DNA of 42,007 nt. Origin: Bdellovibrionales bacterium (GTDB lineage Bacteria; Bdellovibrionota; UBA1018; JADZFF01). This document shows, piece by piece, positions 6,390 through 14,037 of the stretch. The position numbers and the translations under genes are program-made. Every line of letters begins with the position of its first letter. Within the stretch, counting starts at the first letter, position 1. The notes under the pieces were generated by a model. That model did no database searches, was not told the origin of the DNA, and saw only the letters and a program-made list of their open reading frames with translations. Where the stretch lies: contig JADZFF010000200.1 in assembly GCA_020850015.1 (NCBI GenBank), positions 1 through 42,007 of the forward strand. Reading direction: 5' to 3'.

Positions 6390-6822
6390 GGGTAATTCTC
6401 GGCCGCTCACGGAACCAAATGGTAGAGTACCGCCCCAGACCGTCAATCGTGTACTGGAAGCCGGTGGTCGAGCCCCAGGAATGGTACACGCCCGTCACGC
6501 GGTACCGCCTGCCGGCCTTGGCCCCAGATTTTGCGCCCAGGCCCTTGGTCAGCCTCCAGCTGCCAGTGACGCGCCGGGGCCGGCAGCGGCCACGCAGAGG
6601 TACCGTGATGGCCTGTAGAGTTTTGGTTCCGCGCCCAAGGTACGCGAACCGCCTGCGGAACTCACGGCTGGACAGCTCCAGCGTGGAGCCCGTTCCTGCC
6701 AGGAACGGCGACGTGTACAGGACCACGCTGTACTTGGGCTCTGCCGAACGCCTGCGCGGCCTGGCGACCAGGGCCCTGAGGCCCGTCCTCGTGTCCGCAT
6801 ACACCCAGCAATGTTTTCTCAT
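6382..6822 (-). CDS. basic beta-rich hypothetical protein (146 aa)
   Basis: ATG 6822 (MRKHCWVYADTRTGLRALVA) overlaps the TGA of the helicase gene (ATGA). The product is very basic and predicted to be mainly beta strand, with many Arg, Tyr and Thr residues and a C-terminal run RRYRVTGVYHSWGSTTGFQY resembling small SH3-like barrels. There are no membrane segments. Translation coupled to the SNF2 helicase suggests a helper role in nucleic-acid binding, but this rests only on position and charge. Confidence 0.75.
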   Translation of the reverse strand: MRKHCWVYADTRTGLRALVARPRRRSAEPKYSVVLYTSPFLAGTGSTLELSSREFRRRFAYLGRGTKTLQAITVPLRGRCRPRRVTGSWRLTKGLGAKSGAKAGRRYRVTGVYHSWGSTTGFQYTIDGLGRYSTIWFRERPRITRE

Positions 6823-9068
6823 CCGGCCAGTTCCTCCATGGGATCGGTATCCCGCCTCTGCACGCCCATCAGCGCCTCCATGGACTGGCTGAGGAACTTC
6901 TCCTCCTCGGCCGTCACCTTCTTGCCGTCGACGACCTTCTTGTAGATGGCCATCTTGCGGGCCATCAGCTGGACGTTGCGCTGGTCGAACCGGTTGCCCT
7001 TGGCCAGCATCCAGTACACGTTCACGGCGTTCTTCTGGCCCATGCGGTAGGCGCGGTCCTCGGCCTGCGCCAGGTTGGCGGGCGTCCACGGCAGGTCGTT
7101 GAAGACCTCCTTGTCGGCCACCGTCAGGTTGAGCCCCTCGCGCGCCGACCCAGTGGTGGCCACGAACACGCGCGCCGCCGAGGCCTCGTCGCAGAACGAG
7201 GCCTTGGCGGCCTCTCGCTTCTCGTGCGGCGTGGCACCGGTGTGCAGCACGGCGCGGTTACCCAGCCCCTGCGCGATGGCGTCGGCGGCGTCGTCGCTGT
7301 CCGAGAACACGATCACCTTGGACGACGTGTTGGCCAGGAGGTCCTCCACGAACTCCAGGGTCTGCGGCACCTTGGCCTGCGCCAGCATGCTCTTGAGCGT
7401 CATGACGTGCAGGTCCTGGCCGTAGTCCGGGAGGCCCCTGCCCTGTACGGGGACCACCTGGCGCGTCTTCTCGGGCAGGCTGGCCAGCTCGTCCTTCTTG
7501 GTGCGGCGAATGAAGAACAGCTTGACGCGCTGGCGCGCCTGGTAGAACGTCATCCCCGCCAGCTCGTCCTCGGACGCGAAGACGCCGGGATGCAACAGGG
7601 TCGCCTGGGTGTAGAGCTCGGCCTTCTTGTTCTTGATCGGCGTGCCCGACAGCTCGACGACGTACGGGAACAGGGCCCCCAGCGCCAGTACCTCCTGGGT
7701 CGTCTGGGCGGACGGGTTCTTGATGCGGTGGCTCTCGTCGACCACCAGCATATCGAGACCGCCCAGCTCGGCCTCGGCCCTGAGCCGCGGGGCGAACTTC
7801 TTGAGCGACTCGTAGTTGACGGTCACGAGGTTGTGGCCGCCCAGGTCCAGCTCGTTCGGGCGCGCAGAGGAGTCCAGCTCGAGCCCGCGGAACGTGCCGT
7901 CGACGAAGAACTTGCTGGCCTCTTCGATCCACTGGCGGCGGACGTTCTTCGGGCACACGACCAGCACGCGGCGGCCATGGATGGCGGCGTAGAGCAGCGC
8001 CTGGAAGGTCTTGCCCAGGCCCATGTCGTCGCCGTTCATCGCGCGGCCATTGCATTCCTCCAGGAAGCGCACGCCCTCGGCCTGGTGCGGCTTCACCTCG
8101 ATGCCCTCGCGGAGCAAGCGCTGCCACTCGGGCGCCGGCGTGCGGCGCTTGCGGCGCTTCTCTTCCGCGTCCGCGATGTGCCCCTCGAGGTCGAACTTGG
8201 CCTCCACTTTCCATTCGGAATGCACCCGGCCAATGGCGGCCAGGACCTCCCGTAGGTCGGCCACCTCGCCCTCGCCCACGACGCGGCACTTCTGGTCCCA
8301 GTCGAAGCCGATCACGCCGGAGACCTCCTCGGCGTCGCGGTAGGCGGCGTTCATCTTGGCGCAGTACGGATGGAAGATGGCAATTTCGCCGGTCTCGCGC
8401 AGGTGCAGGGTGACGTCCGCCGTCTTTGTCGCAGGGTCGGGGCTGGCCGCCGGAGCGTAGCCCTCGGTCACCGCGTCGCAGGTGAGGCCGCTGGCGGCCA
8501 TCGCGGTGCGCAGCGCCTCGCCGTCCGCGTGCGCGGGGAGCTCCCAGAGGTAGCCCTTGGAGGGCTGGCACTTTCCGCCGAGCATGCGGACGAACGCCAC
8601 GAACGCATTGAAGGCTTCGCGGGGACAGCGGTTGGACGGGTTGAGCCGGGCGCCCAGGCGGCCGCCTTCCAGGGACAGCAGGACGTTGTTGCCCTTCTCT
8701 TTCGCGGCCTCCGCAGCTTGGAGGGCTTTGGCTTCCTCGCGGCGCCTTGCTTTCGCCGCGGCAAGGGCCTTGGCCTTTTCTTCCCTAGCCAGGGCCAGGG
8801 CCGTGGCGTCGAAGCCGTTGTTGCCGCCCATGAGGCCCATCCAGTCGACCGCCGACTGGATGGCCACGCCCTCCAGGCCGGGCACGCCGCGCTTCATGAG
8901 CTGGAGCTGGTACTTGTGGAGCAGTAGCGCCATGGCGCGTTCGTTCCCGCGCACGCTTGGCCAAGCCGACTTGTCGGCCCTATTGAAGCCGATGCCATTC
9001 AGCTCCTCGACGTTGTCGGTCGAGTCGAGCAGGTCTCCCATGGCGATCAGTGCTTGCAGGCTGTTCAT
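6819..9068 (-). CDS. SNF2-family DNA helicase, SMARCAL1-like (749 aa)
   Basis: Superfamily 2 DNA translocase. Walker A is GDDMGLGKT at residues 346-354. The Walker B box is VVDESH with DESH at 444-447, motif III is LSGTPI at 473-478, and motif VI is QAEDRAYRMGQ at 668-678. The RxGQ-type motif VI and DESH box are typical of SNF2 proteins, and the overall plan is close to SMARCAL1/ZRANB3-type annealing helicases, which phages use in replication or fork repair. Residues 90-125 form a charged helical linker (Ala/Glu/Lys-rich). Residues 150-300 hold two small domains before the ATPase core. The start ATG 9068 (MNSLQALIAMGDLLDSTDNV) was chosen because the longer frame is shadow sequence of the upstream lipoprotein gene. 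All catalytic motifs are intact. Confidence 0.93.
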   Translation of the reverse strand: MNSLQALIAMGDLLDSTDNVEELNGIGFNRADKSAWPSVRGNERAMALLLHKYQLQLMKRGVPGLEGVAIQSAVDWMGLMGGNNGFDATALALAREEKAKALAAAKARRREEAKALQAAEAAKEKGNNVLLSLEGGRLGARLNPSNRCPREAFNAFVAFVRMLGGKCQPSKGYLWELPAHADGEALRTAMAASGLTCDAVTEGYAPAASPDPATKTADVTLHLRETGEIAIFHPYCAKMNAAYRDAEEVSGVIGFDWDQKCRVVGEGEVADLREVLAAIGRVHSEWKVEAKFDLEGHIADAEEKRRKRRTPAPEWQRLLREGIEVKPHQAEGVRFLEECNGRAMNGDDMGLGKTFQALLYAAIHGRRVLVVCPKNVRRQWIEEASKFFVDGTFRGLELDSSARPNELDLGGHNLVTVNYESLKKFAPRLRAEAELGGLDMLVVDESHRIKNPSAQTTQEVLALGALFPYVVELSGTPIKNKKAELYTQATLLHPGVFASEDELAGMTFYQARQRVKLFFIRRTKKDELASLPEKTRQVVPVQGRGLPDYGQDLHVMTLKSMLAQAKVPQTLEFVEDLLANTSSKVIVFSDSDDAADAIAQGLGNRAVLHTGATPHEKREAAKASFCDEASAARVFVATTGSAREGLNLTVADKEVFNDLPWTPANLAQAEDRAYRMGQKNAVNVYWMLAKGNRFDQRNVQLMARKMAIYKKVVDGKKVTAEEEKFLSQSMEALMGVQRRDTDPMEELAG

Positions 9069-9132
9069 GGGTACATCATCGCATGGTTCGGCGCGAAACG
9101 CACGAAGAATTTTCGCTATCCAAGGCGAGCCC
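9069..9132 (-). promoter_or_regulatory. intergenic gap before helicase gene
   Basis: At 64 bases this is one of the few real gaps in the leftward gene string. On the minus strand it holds an A/T-rich patch (GATAGCGAAAATTCTTC) and no obvious Shine-Dalgarno sequence next to ATG 9068. A promoter for the helicase gene is possible, but no clear -35/-10 pair could be read. Confidence 0.2.
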
Positions 9133-10164
9133 TTACGGCATGCCCGAGAAGGTCCATTGGCCGCCCTGCAGGCAGGCCTCCCCGTACACCGTCGCATTGC
9201 CGCCGCCCTGCAGCCCCACGCTTCTGCGCGCATGCCAGCAGGCCCCGATGGTGCCGCCCTGCGAGTTGAGGTCTGGCGGCGTCGGCCGTAGGCCCCTGGC
9301 CCAGTCCCCCATGGCCCTCGCCAGGGCCGGCGGCGGATCGGCGGGGTGGCTGAGCCTCGCGGCCATGGACTGCCTGCCGGCCGGACTCCGCGTGGCCTCC
9401 GCACTGCCCCACGCCGCCGCACCGTCGGACCAGCTTTGGGCCCGCCACTGGTAGTGGCTGCGGAGGAGAAGGGCCTCGGCGGCCAGGGCTGCCATGTCTC
9501 CGGCGCCAAGCACTGGCAGGAAGAACTCGTTGCCGTCACGCAGCTGCGCGCAGTAGGACCATGGCACGGTGCGCTCCGGGCAGAACCTCCAGTCCCAGGT
9601 GCCGTGGTCCTCCCAGCGCACGGTGTGCAGCGTGCTCCCGACGGAAGATGGCCACGGGCCCTGCAGGCGGTGGGCCTCCTCGGGCTCGGCCGCGTCGTCC
9701 GACGCGGCCCTGGTGGTGTCCAGGAACAGCCACCGCCCGGCGGCAGGCCCAGACGCGTGCTCCCTGTACCACCAGCACCCTTCGGTGCGCGTCATGGCCG
9801 GCAACCCATCCTTATTGGTGCCGAGCTCCAATTTTCGGTACACGCCGGAGCCCGCGTCGAGCATCAGCCACATCGCTCCGTTCCTCTCGGAGTAGTAGTT
9901 TCCTTGGGCCTCGAGCGCGGCGCTGGGCACCGGCTGCGGAGAGCATCCTCCGCCAAGGCGGGCCCGCCTCTCCAGGCCCTGCTCCCACAAGCCGGGCTCC
10001 ACGGGGGTCCACAGGCACAGGTCCCCGGCGAGGTGCGGGACCCAGGTCCTGCCCTGCCGCACCCTGGTGCCCTCGCAGGGCTCCCCCGGTCCAAGGCCCA
10101 GTTCGGACTGTTCGCATCCCGCCAGGAAAAAGACAAGCACGGCCAGCGCGCGTACATTCTTCAT
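9133..10164 (-). CDS. large secreted lipoprotein (343 aa)
   Basis: Starts at ATG 10164 (MKNVRALAVLVFFLAGCEQS), a textbook lipoprotein signal with lipobox FLAGC and Cys17 as the lipidation site. The mature protein is rich in Trp, Cys and Gly. It includes DLCLWTPVEPGLW, GCWWYREHASG and WDWRFCPERTVPWSYC, suggesting a disulfide-bonded beta-rich periplasmic domain. The C-terminal part contains a helical stretch (MAALAAEALLLRSHYQW). No enzymatic motif or family was recognised. The start has no visible Shine-Dalgarno sequence, and its upstream bases resemble those of the small lipoprotein at 5190. It may modify the host surface or block secondary infection; this is inference from localisation. Confidence 0.82.
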   Translation of the reverse strand: MKNVRALAVLVFFLAGCEQSELGLGPGEPCEGTRVRQGRTWVPHLAGDLCLWTPVEPGLWEQGLERRARLGGGCSPQPVPSAALEAQGNYYSERNGAMWLMLDAGSGVYRKLELGTNKDGLPAMTRTEGCWWYREHASGPAAGRWLFLDTTRAASDDAAEPEEAHRLQGPWPSSVGSTLHTVRWEDHGTWDWRFCPERTVPWSYCAQLRDGNEFFLPVLGAGDMAALAAEALLLRSHYQWRAQSWSDGAAAWGSAEATRSPAGRQSMAARLSHPADPPPALARAMGDWARGLRPTPPDLNSQGGTIGACWHARRSVGLQGGGNATVYGEACLQGGQWTFSGMP

Positions 10165-10195
10165 ACGCACAGGATATGTTTTGGTGCGATATAAT
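10165..10195 (-). promoter_or_regulatory. possible promoter for large lipoprotein gene
   Basis: This 31-base gap follows the C39-like peptidase gene. On the minus strand it reads, with the end of that gene, GAATTATATCGCACC and then ACATATCCTGTGCGTATG into the start codon. It is A/T-rich compared with the surroundings. The start region ATAT...TGTGCGTATGAA closely resembles that of the 5190 lipoprotein (ATAT...TTGTGTATGAA). A -10-like TATAT element is plausible, but no -35 was recognised. Confidence 0.25.
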
Positions 10196-10729
10196 TCAGC
10201 CCATTTTGCGACGACGCCCATGCGGCGGGTACAGGCTGCGGGGCCCAAGCAGGTACACCTCGGTGCGCCTATCGGCAATAGTGCTTAGCACCCACCTGTC
10301 CGGGACGAAGTCGTACGAGGGCATGAGCAGGCCATAGGGGCAGTGCTCGACCACGGGATTGGGCGCCCAGTTGTGTGCCGTCCAAAAGGGCCTGTCCGGG
10401 TTCGGCTTGGTAAGGACGCAGTAATGGCCCAGCTCGCCCGCGTGGTAGCCCAGGACCAGCGCTAGCAGCCCATTGTCCACAAGCATATTCCCAACGCTGG
10501 CGCGATCCCTCGCGCTGCCCGTGCCCAGCAGGGCCAGCGGCAGGGAGCCTCCCCTTAGGGCAGCCAGCATGTCGGCCCTGGCCGTTCCGTGTCGATCTGT
10601 GCGGCAGAGCCTCCTGAGTGACGCCATGGACGGCGGCCTCTCGTTGAGGGCGACGCATGCGTTCCACAGGGCCGTGGGGCCGCAGTCGTACCCCCGGGGC
10701 TGCCGGATAAAGGCCCTATTCTTTGGCAC
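10196..10729 (-). CDS. C39-like cysteine peptidase (177 aa)
   Basis: The start is GTG 10729 (VPKNRAFIRQPRGYDCGPTA), with GGGAGG nine bases upstream and a short overlap with the upstream stop. The N-terminal block RQPRGYDCGPTALWNAC has the catalytic Cys16 in the YDCGPTAL context of peptidase family C39 and related papain-like proteins. GELGHYCVL places a catalytic His at 102, and TAHNW gives a plausible Asn at 120. There is no signal peptide and no transporter domain, unlike bacteriocin-processing C39 peptidases. Similar stand-alone domains cleave after double-Gly leaders or act as ubiquitin-like or host-factor proteases; the substrate here is unknown. All three catalytic residues appear present. 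Confidence 0.8.
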   Translation of the reverse strand: MPKNRAFIRQPRGYDCGPTALWNACVALNERPPSMASLRRLCRTDRHGTARADMLAALRGGSLPLALLGTGSARDRASVGNMLVDNGLLALVLGYHAGELGHYCVLTKPNPDRPFWTAHNWAPNPVVEHCPYGLLMPSYDFVPDRWVLSTIADRRTEVYLLGPRSLYPPHGRRRKMG

Positions 10730-10994
10730 CGTATGGCACCTCCCGGCCAACCAGGTCGTTCCACGGCTCGACTTCCGAGTAGCCGTAGAACTGCGTGAGG
10801 CTGGCCTGCGCGTTGAGCAGGTCTTGGCGTTGCCCAAGCACGTCGTCGCGCATGGCGTACAAAACCACGGCCAGGGCGGGCACGTGCGAGCCCACGGCCA
10901 GCTCCGTGGCTGTCCTGCGCGGATCGTCGGCCGATAGCAGCCGATCCTTGAACGTGCGCAGCGTGCCCAGGTACTTGTTGGGGTCCAGCTTCAC
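10716..10994 (-). CDS. small helical hypothetical protein (92 aa)
   Basis: GTG 10994 (VKLDPNKYLGTLRTFKDRLL) overlaps the preceding TGA as GTGA, with GAGG nine bases upstream. The longer in-frame extension is Arg/Gln-rich shadow sequence. The product is mainly helical, with one moderately hydrophobic segment (GSHVPALAVVLYAM) that is probably buried rather than membrane-spanning. No family was recognised. It is coupled both to the upstream membrane protein and to the downstream peptidase gene. Confidence 0.75.
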   Translation of the reverse strand: MKLDPNKYLGTLRTFKDRLLSADDPRRTATELAVGSHVPALAVVLYAMRDDVLGQRQDLLNAQASLTQFYGYSEVEPWNDLVGREVPYGAKE

Positions 10995-11410
10995 TCGATC
11001 TTGCCTCGGTGGTTTTCCGACAGCCGCTCCTCGATGAACCGCACAAGCTTGCCGGTGCGTAGCCTGTAGACCATCTCCGCGGGCGACAGCGTGCCCAGTA
11101 GCGGGTTGGGCGTGCTGAACCACAGCACGGCCTTGCCGTGGTCGCCCCCGAAGTGCCCCAGCACCGCCAGGTATGCCCTGGCACGCATCGACCTGTCGGA
11201 CTGGTCTTCGAGCTCTGCCCGGGCGTCCTCTTGGGCCTTTAACTGCCCCCTGCGCCGCCAGAACGCTGCGCCCGAAAGGGTGACCACAAGGTTCAGGGCC
11301 AGGCCCTTAAAGAGCACGCCCTCGTGCCCCATCCGCTCCATGGCGAACGTGGATAGGCTGGTCATTGCTGTCATGCCGAGTACCCATATGGTCCACAAGA
11401 TCGCCTGCAT
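10991..11410 (-). CDS. membrane protein with MbcA/ParS-like domain (139 aa)
   Basis: The start is ATG 11410 (MQAILWTIWVLGMTAMTSLS), with GGAGG seven bases upstream. Residues 1-23 and about 32-51 are two membrane helices, and a charged helix follows (RGQLKAQEDARAELEDQSDR). Residues about 76-130 contain AVLWFSTPNPLLGTLSPAEM and then a helix LVRFIEERL. This W-x-xTPNPxLG-xSPAEM pattern matches the toxin-binding domain of Xre/MbcA/ParS antitoxins (DUF2384-type). A membrane anchor in place of the usual helix-turn-helix is unusual. No RES-type toxin is adjacent. It might capture a host RES toxin or another partner at the membrane; this is inference. Confidence 0.75.
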   Translation of the reverse strand: MQAILWTIWVLGMTAMTSLSTFAMERMGHEGVLFKGLALNLVVTLSGAAFWRRRGQLKAQEDARAELEDQSDRSMRARAYLAVLGHFGGDHGKAVLWFSTPNPLLGTLSPAEMVYRLRTGKLVRFIEERLSENHRGKIE

Positions 11411-11414
11411 GGTC

Positions 11415-12182
11415 CTACCTCCACCGCGGCGTGCCGCGCTTTGTTCCCGGGGGTTTTCTGAACGAGTACTCGCCGCCATGGCCCTTGGCCTCGGCCTTGA
11501 CCTCGTCGCTCACCTCGATTACGGGCTTGCTCTCCGACCCAAGTACGCCCGAGATGTACACGGATAGGTCTTGGAACGCGGTGTATGGGTCTTTGACCTT
11601 CTGGAACCCCAGCTCGCGCAGGCAGGGGTTCGTCGTTGAGAACGCAACATCGTCAGGGCGAGCACAACATTTCCTATGCAGCAGAAAGGAAGGGGCCTTG
11701 AGCTCGTGGAAGAGGCCCTCCAGGTCCGTCCTGGGGCCGGAGAAGTACCGCTCCAGTACCGGCAGAGACAGTCCGTTGCCGCGGAAGCTTTTTAGGAGCC
11801 AATGCCTGTGCCACGTCGGGCGGAGATCCTCCGTGGTGGTCTTCACTCGGAACTCGTTCAGCCTTTCGACCAGCGATTCTGTGTCGTAGTAAAACTCATC
11901 GGCCACAACTTCGTAGGGGTGCAGCCTCATGATCGCCTGCAGCCTGGCCCCGGGGTAGATCCTGCCACAGAATCCGACCAGAAAGAACTCGAGGTCCACC
12001 CAGGCCTTCCCGTTCGCGGCTTTGGCCTCGAACCGGGTATCTCCGGGAATGGCTTCGTCCATGCCTTTTGCAAGGCGATTGCCCAAAGGGGCACGCACGC
12101 GACGGTACACGATCGTCTTGTCGATGCCCGAGGCGGCGACGCCATCGTAGTAGTCTTTGTAGTCCGACTGCACGATCAGCAC
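11415..12182 (-). CDS. hypothetical phage protein, DYKDYYD type (255 aa)
   Basis: The start is GTG 12182 (VLIVQSDYKDYYDGVAASGI), with GGAGGGG close upstream and a short overlap with the upstream TGA. The N-terminal pattern DYKDYYD followed by DKTIVYRR is familiar from uncharacterised proteins of large phages. The middle has a conserved-looking block VDLEFFLVGFCGRIYPG and a CC pair in HRKCCARPDD. The C-terminal region (KDPYTAFQDLSVYISGVLG) precedes a basic tail. It is soluble with no catalytic motif recognised. A longer upstream frame is shadow sequence. Confidence 0.82.
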   Translation of the reverse strand: MLIVQSDYKDYYDGVAASGIDKTIVYRRVRAPLGNRLAKGMDEAIPGDTRFEAKAANGKAWVDLEFFLVGFCGRIYPGARLQAIMRLHPYEVVADEFYYDTESLVERLNEFRVKTTTEDLRPTWHRHWLLKSFRGNGLSLPVLERYFSGPRTDLEGLFHELKAPSFLLHRKCCARPDDVAFSTTNPCLRELGFQKVKDPYTAFQDLSVYISGVLGSESKPVIEVSDEVKAEAKGHGGEYSFRKPPGTKRGTPRWR

Positions 12183-12484
12183 GGCCCCTCCAGTCCTGGC
12201 AGGCTTGGCCACCTCGTGCGCGCCTGCGCCAGCAGCTCTCGGCTAGCTCCCGGCGCCACGATGGCCCGGTCGTGGCGCAGGTCCGATGCCCCGAACAGGG
12301 CCTCCTCGTTGGGGATGTACGTGTAATACGCGGTACGGCCCTTGGCCCGGTAACGAACGATCCCGGACGTGGCCATGCGCTTGCCGTTGTGGACCCCCAG
12401 CGCCATCGCGTCGGCCTTCACCGCGCTAACGAACACGCGGTAGCTTGGCGCAAACACGGCCACCATGCAGTCCTGTGCAGCCAC
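12176..12484 (-). CDS. hypothetical protein (102 aa)
   Basis: The start taken is GTG 12484 (VAAQDCMVAVFAPSYRVFVS), overlapping the previous TAG as TAGTG, with AAGGA nine bases upstream; ATG 12466 (MVAVFAPSYRV) with AGGA is a possible alternative. The product is a small alpha/beta protein with the blocks GVHNGKRMATSGIVRYRAKG and YTYIPNEEALFGA. There are no membrane segments or known motifs. It sits directly ahead of the DYKDYYD-type gene and overlaps it by seven bases. Confidence 0.72.
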   Translation of the reverse strand: MAAQDCMVAVFAPSYRVFVSAVKADAMALGVHNGKRMATSGIVRYRAKGRTAYYTYIPNEEALFGASDLRHDRAIVAPGASRELLAQARTRWPSLPGLEGPC

Positions 12485-12849
12485 TAGGGGTTTTCCTTCC
12501 ATACCTTGGCCACCCTGGGGTTCACGTTGACGTCGTTGGACGTGTCGCCGTCCAGCTTCCTGAACATGCCGTAGATCCACTGCACGCTGCCGACGCGCCG
12601 GCCATGGGCCATAGCGAAGTCCAGGGCGCTGTTCCTGTCGTGGCCATTGCTGCACATCCAGTGCAGCGCCTTGGCGAGTACGTCGTCGGTCCACACGAGG
12701 CCATCCGGCACGGTCGCGTCGTGCAGCGCAGCGGCCTCCTCGTAGGTGAGACTGTTAGCTTCTGCCCTGGCGCGCATGCGCTCCAGGGCTTCCACCGTGG
12801 GGCTCCCGGCTGGGATGGACCGCAAAAGCCTGCGGTAAGAGTCGCTCAC
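12484..12849 (-). CDS. helical hypothetical protein (121 aa)
   Basis: GTG 12849 (VSDSYRRLLRSIPAGSPTVE) overlaps the preceding TGA. The product is soluble and almost entirely helical, with an Ala/Arg-rich first half (ALERMRARAEANSLTYEEAA) and a Trp-containing second half (LAKALHWMCSNGHDRNSALD). No family was recognised. It is coupled at both ends, consistent with an early-gene cassette of small unknown proteins. Confidence 0.78.
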   Translation of the reverse strand: MSDSYRRLLRSIPAGSPTVEALERMRARAEANSLTYEEAAALHDATVPDGLVWTDDVLAKALHWMCSNGHDRNSALDFAMAHGRRVGSVQWIYGMFRKLDGDTSNDVNVNPRVAKVWKENP

Positions 12850-13205
12850 CGCCCCCCCCGCACGCGCCCCAGCCGGCCCATGGCTTCCCGGGAATCTTCT
12901 GCGGCGGTCACCAGGTTCCTCAGGACCGCCTCGTCGTGGCCGTGCCGATTCACGTGGGCGTACGGCACGGGCTCGTAGCGCATGCGCTGGTAGCGGCCCA
13001 GGTCGAGCACGCCGACTTGCACGGGCACGTCGTCCTCGTGCATGCCAGGAAAGGCCGCGTGCACAACGGCGCGCATGGCCATGGAGATGTCGTCCATGTC
13101 CTGCAAGCTAGGGCCGCCGCGCCCCAGTTCTTTTGCCAGAACTCGCTCGACAAGCCTGATTGCCCGTTCCCGAAGGACCTGCTTGGAATGAAATACGGTG
13201 CTCAT
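12846..13205 (-). CDS. hypothetical protein (119 aa)
   Basis: ATG 13205 (MSTVFHSKQVLRERAIRLVE) has AAGGAG about nine bases upstream and an ATGA overlap with the previous gene. Helical N-terminus (ERAIRLVERVLAKELGR), then an acidic loop (FPGMHEDDVPVQVGVLDLGR) and a basic C-terminus ending RLGRVRGGR. No known domain. The upstream in-frame extension was rejected because the ribosome-binding site fits this start well. Confidence 0.78.
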   Translation of the reverse strand: MSTVFHSKQVLRERAIRLVERVLAKELGRGGPSLQDMDDISMAMRAVVHAAFPGMHEDDVPVQVGVLDLGRYQRMRYEPVPYAHVNRHGHDEAVLRNLVTAAEDSREAMGRLGRVRGGR

Positions 13206-13738
13206 TTTTTGGGCTCCTTCTTGGGGGGCTGTCTCGTGGAAGGGCAATCAGCGCTGGGCTTGTCGGCAGCTGGTTTTGGGCCGGGACCCCAGTCGATCGG
13301 GTAGCCGACATCGGCATGTGGCCCCAGTTTTATCTTCTTGCCCCAGGCATTCAATGGTACGCGGCTTCTCATGCGTACAGGTTGCCCTGACTGCGGCGCC
13401 CTTTCACTTGCTTTTGCTGCGGACCAAACCATGGGGGCAATGGTCGCCAAGTACTCGACGTTGCCAGATTCGAAGCGTACTCCCCTGACGTTGAGGGGTT
13501 TGTGTATGCCCGCGAGAACTCCTTCCTGGGCCAGCTTCTCTATCTGCTCATACAGATGGGCCATGGCGCACGAGGGCGAGGAGCATCGGCGTTCCAGCCT
13601 GAGGGCTGTTGCTTTTTGGAGGGTGGCGGGACAGGTGTCCTCCGGCTCGGACCATTCCTTCGCATGCAGCTGCGTCCTGGCAGTGAAAGACAGCAGCGAT
13701 TCCTCAGCCGACGAGAGGTCCCAGTGTTCCGGCTTCAT
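13202..13738 (-). CDS. hypothetical protein with Pro/Lys-rich tail (178 aa)
   Basis: The start ATG 13738 (MKPEHWDLSSAEESLLSFTA) is chosen over ATG 13750 because GGAGG lies six bases upstream and it makes the usual ATGA overlap. Residues about 35-100 contain the Cys pair CSSPSC and a helix LYEQIEKLAQEGVL, followed by a beta-rich region (VRGVRFESGNVEYLATIAPM). The last 30 residues (KPAADKPSADCPSTRQPPKK) are a disordered basic tail. The function is unknown. Confidence 0.78.
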   Translation of the reverse strand: MKPEHWDLSSAEESLLSFTARTQLHAKEWSEPEDTCPATLQKATALRLERRCSSPSCAMAHLYEQIEKLAQEGVLAGIHKPLNVRGVRFESGNVEYLATIAPMVWSAAKASERAPQSGQPVRMRSRVPLNAWGKKIKLGPHADVGYPIDWGPGPKPAADKPSADCPSTRQPPKKEPKK

Positions 13739-14037
13739 CTCAGCCTCCATTTCAGCCTTACGCCCACGCCATTGCCCCAGTCCAGATCCATCTCGTCAGA
13801 TAGCGGGCCCCCTCTGATGTGAAGCCTGCCTCCCGCGATCCCTGCCGCCACGGAGGCCGCGTACAGGGCGTCGTGGCCGGCGTGCTTCTCTGCCACCAGG
13901 ACGGCGTGCCTTTCTGCGCGCACGACCTCGGCCCAGACACCGGTCTGCCTCAGGCCCGCTTCGGCGGCCTTTTGGCAGGCCGCCTCATGCGGGCTGCCCA
14001 CGCACAACGCCACGAGCCATGCCTTAGCCAAGCTCAT
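13735..14037 (-). CDS. small hypothetical protein (100 aa)
   Basis: ATG 14037 (MSLAKAWLVALCVGSPHEAA) overlaps the stop of the 28-residue gene upstream as ATGA. The first half is an Ala-rich helix. The middle (VVRAERHAVLVAEKHAGHDA) contains several histidines, and the C-terminus is strand-like (GNGVGVRLKWRLR). No signal peptide is likely despite the hydrophobic N-terminus, since Lys and His interrupt it. No family was recognised. Confidence 0.75.
   Translation of the reverse strand: MSLAKAWLVALCVGSPHEAACQKAAEAGLRQTGVWAEVVRAERHAVLVAEKHAGHDALYAASVAAGIAGGRLHIRGGPLSDEMDLDWGNGVGVRLKWRLR

Noticed and set aside
7224-8571. Long frames on both strands opposite or out of frame with the helicase
   Set aside because: The helicase frame contains all SNF2 motifs; the other frames show only Arg/Gly/Ala-rich shadow sequence.
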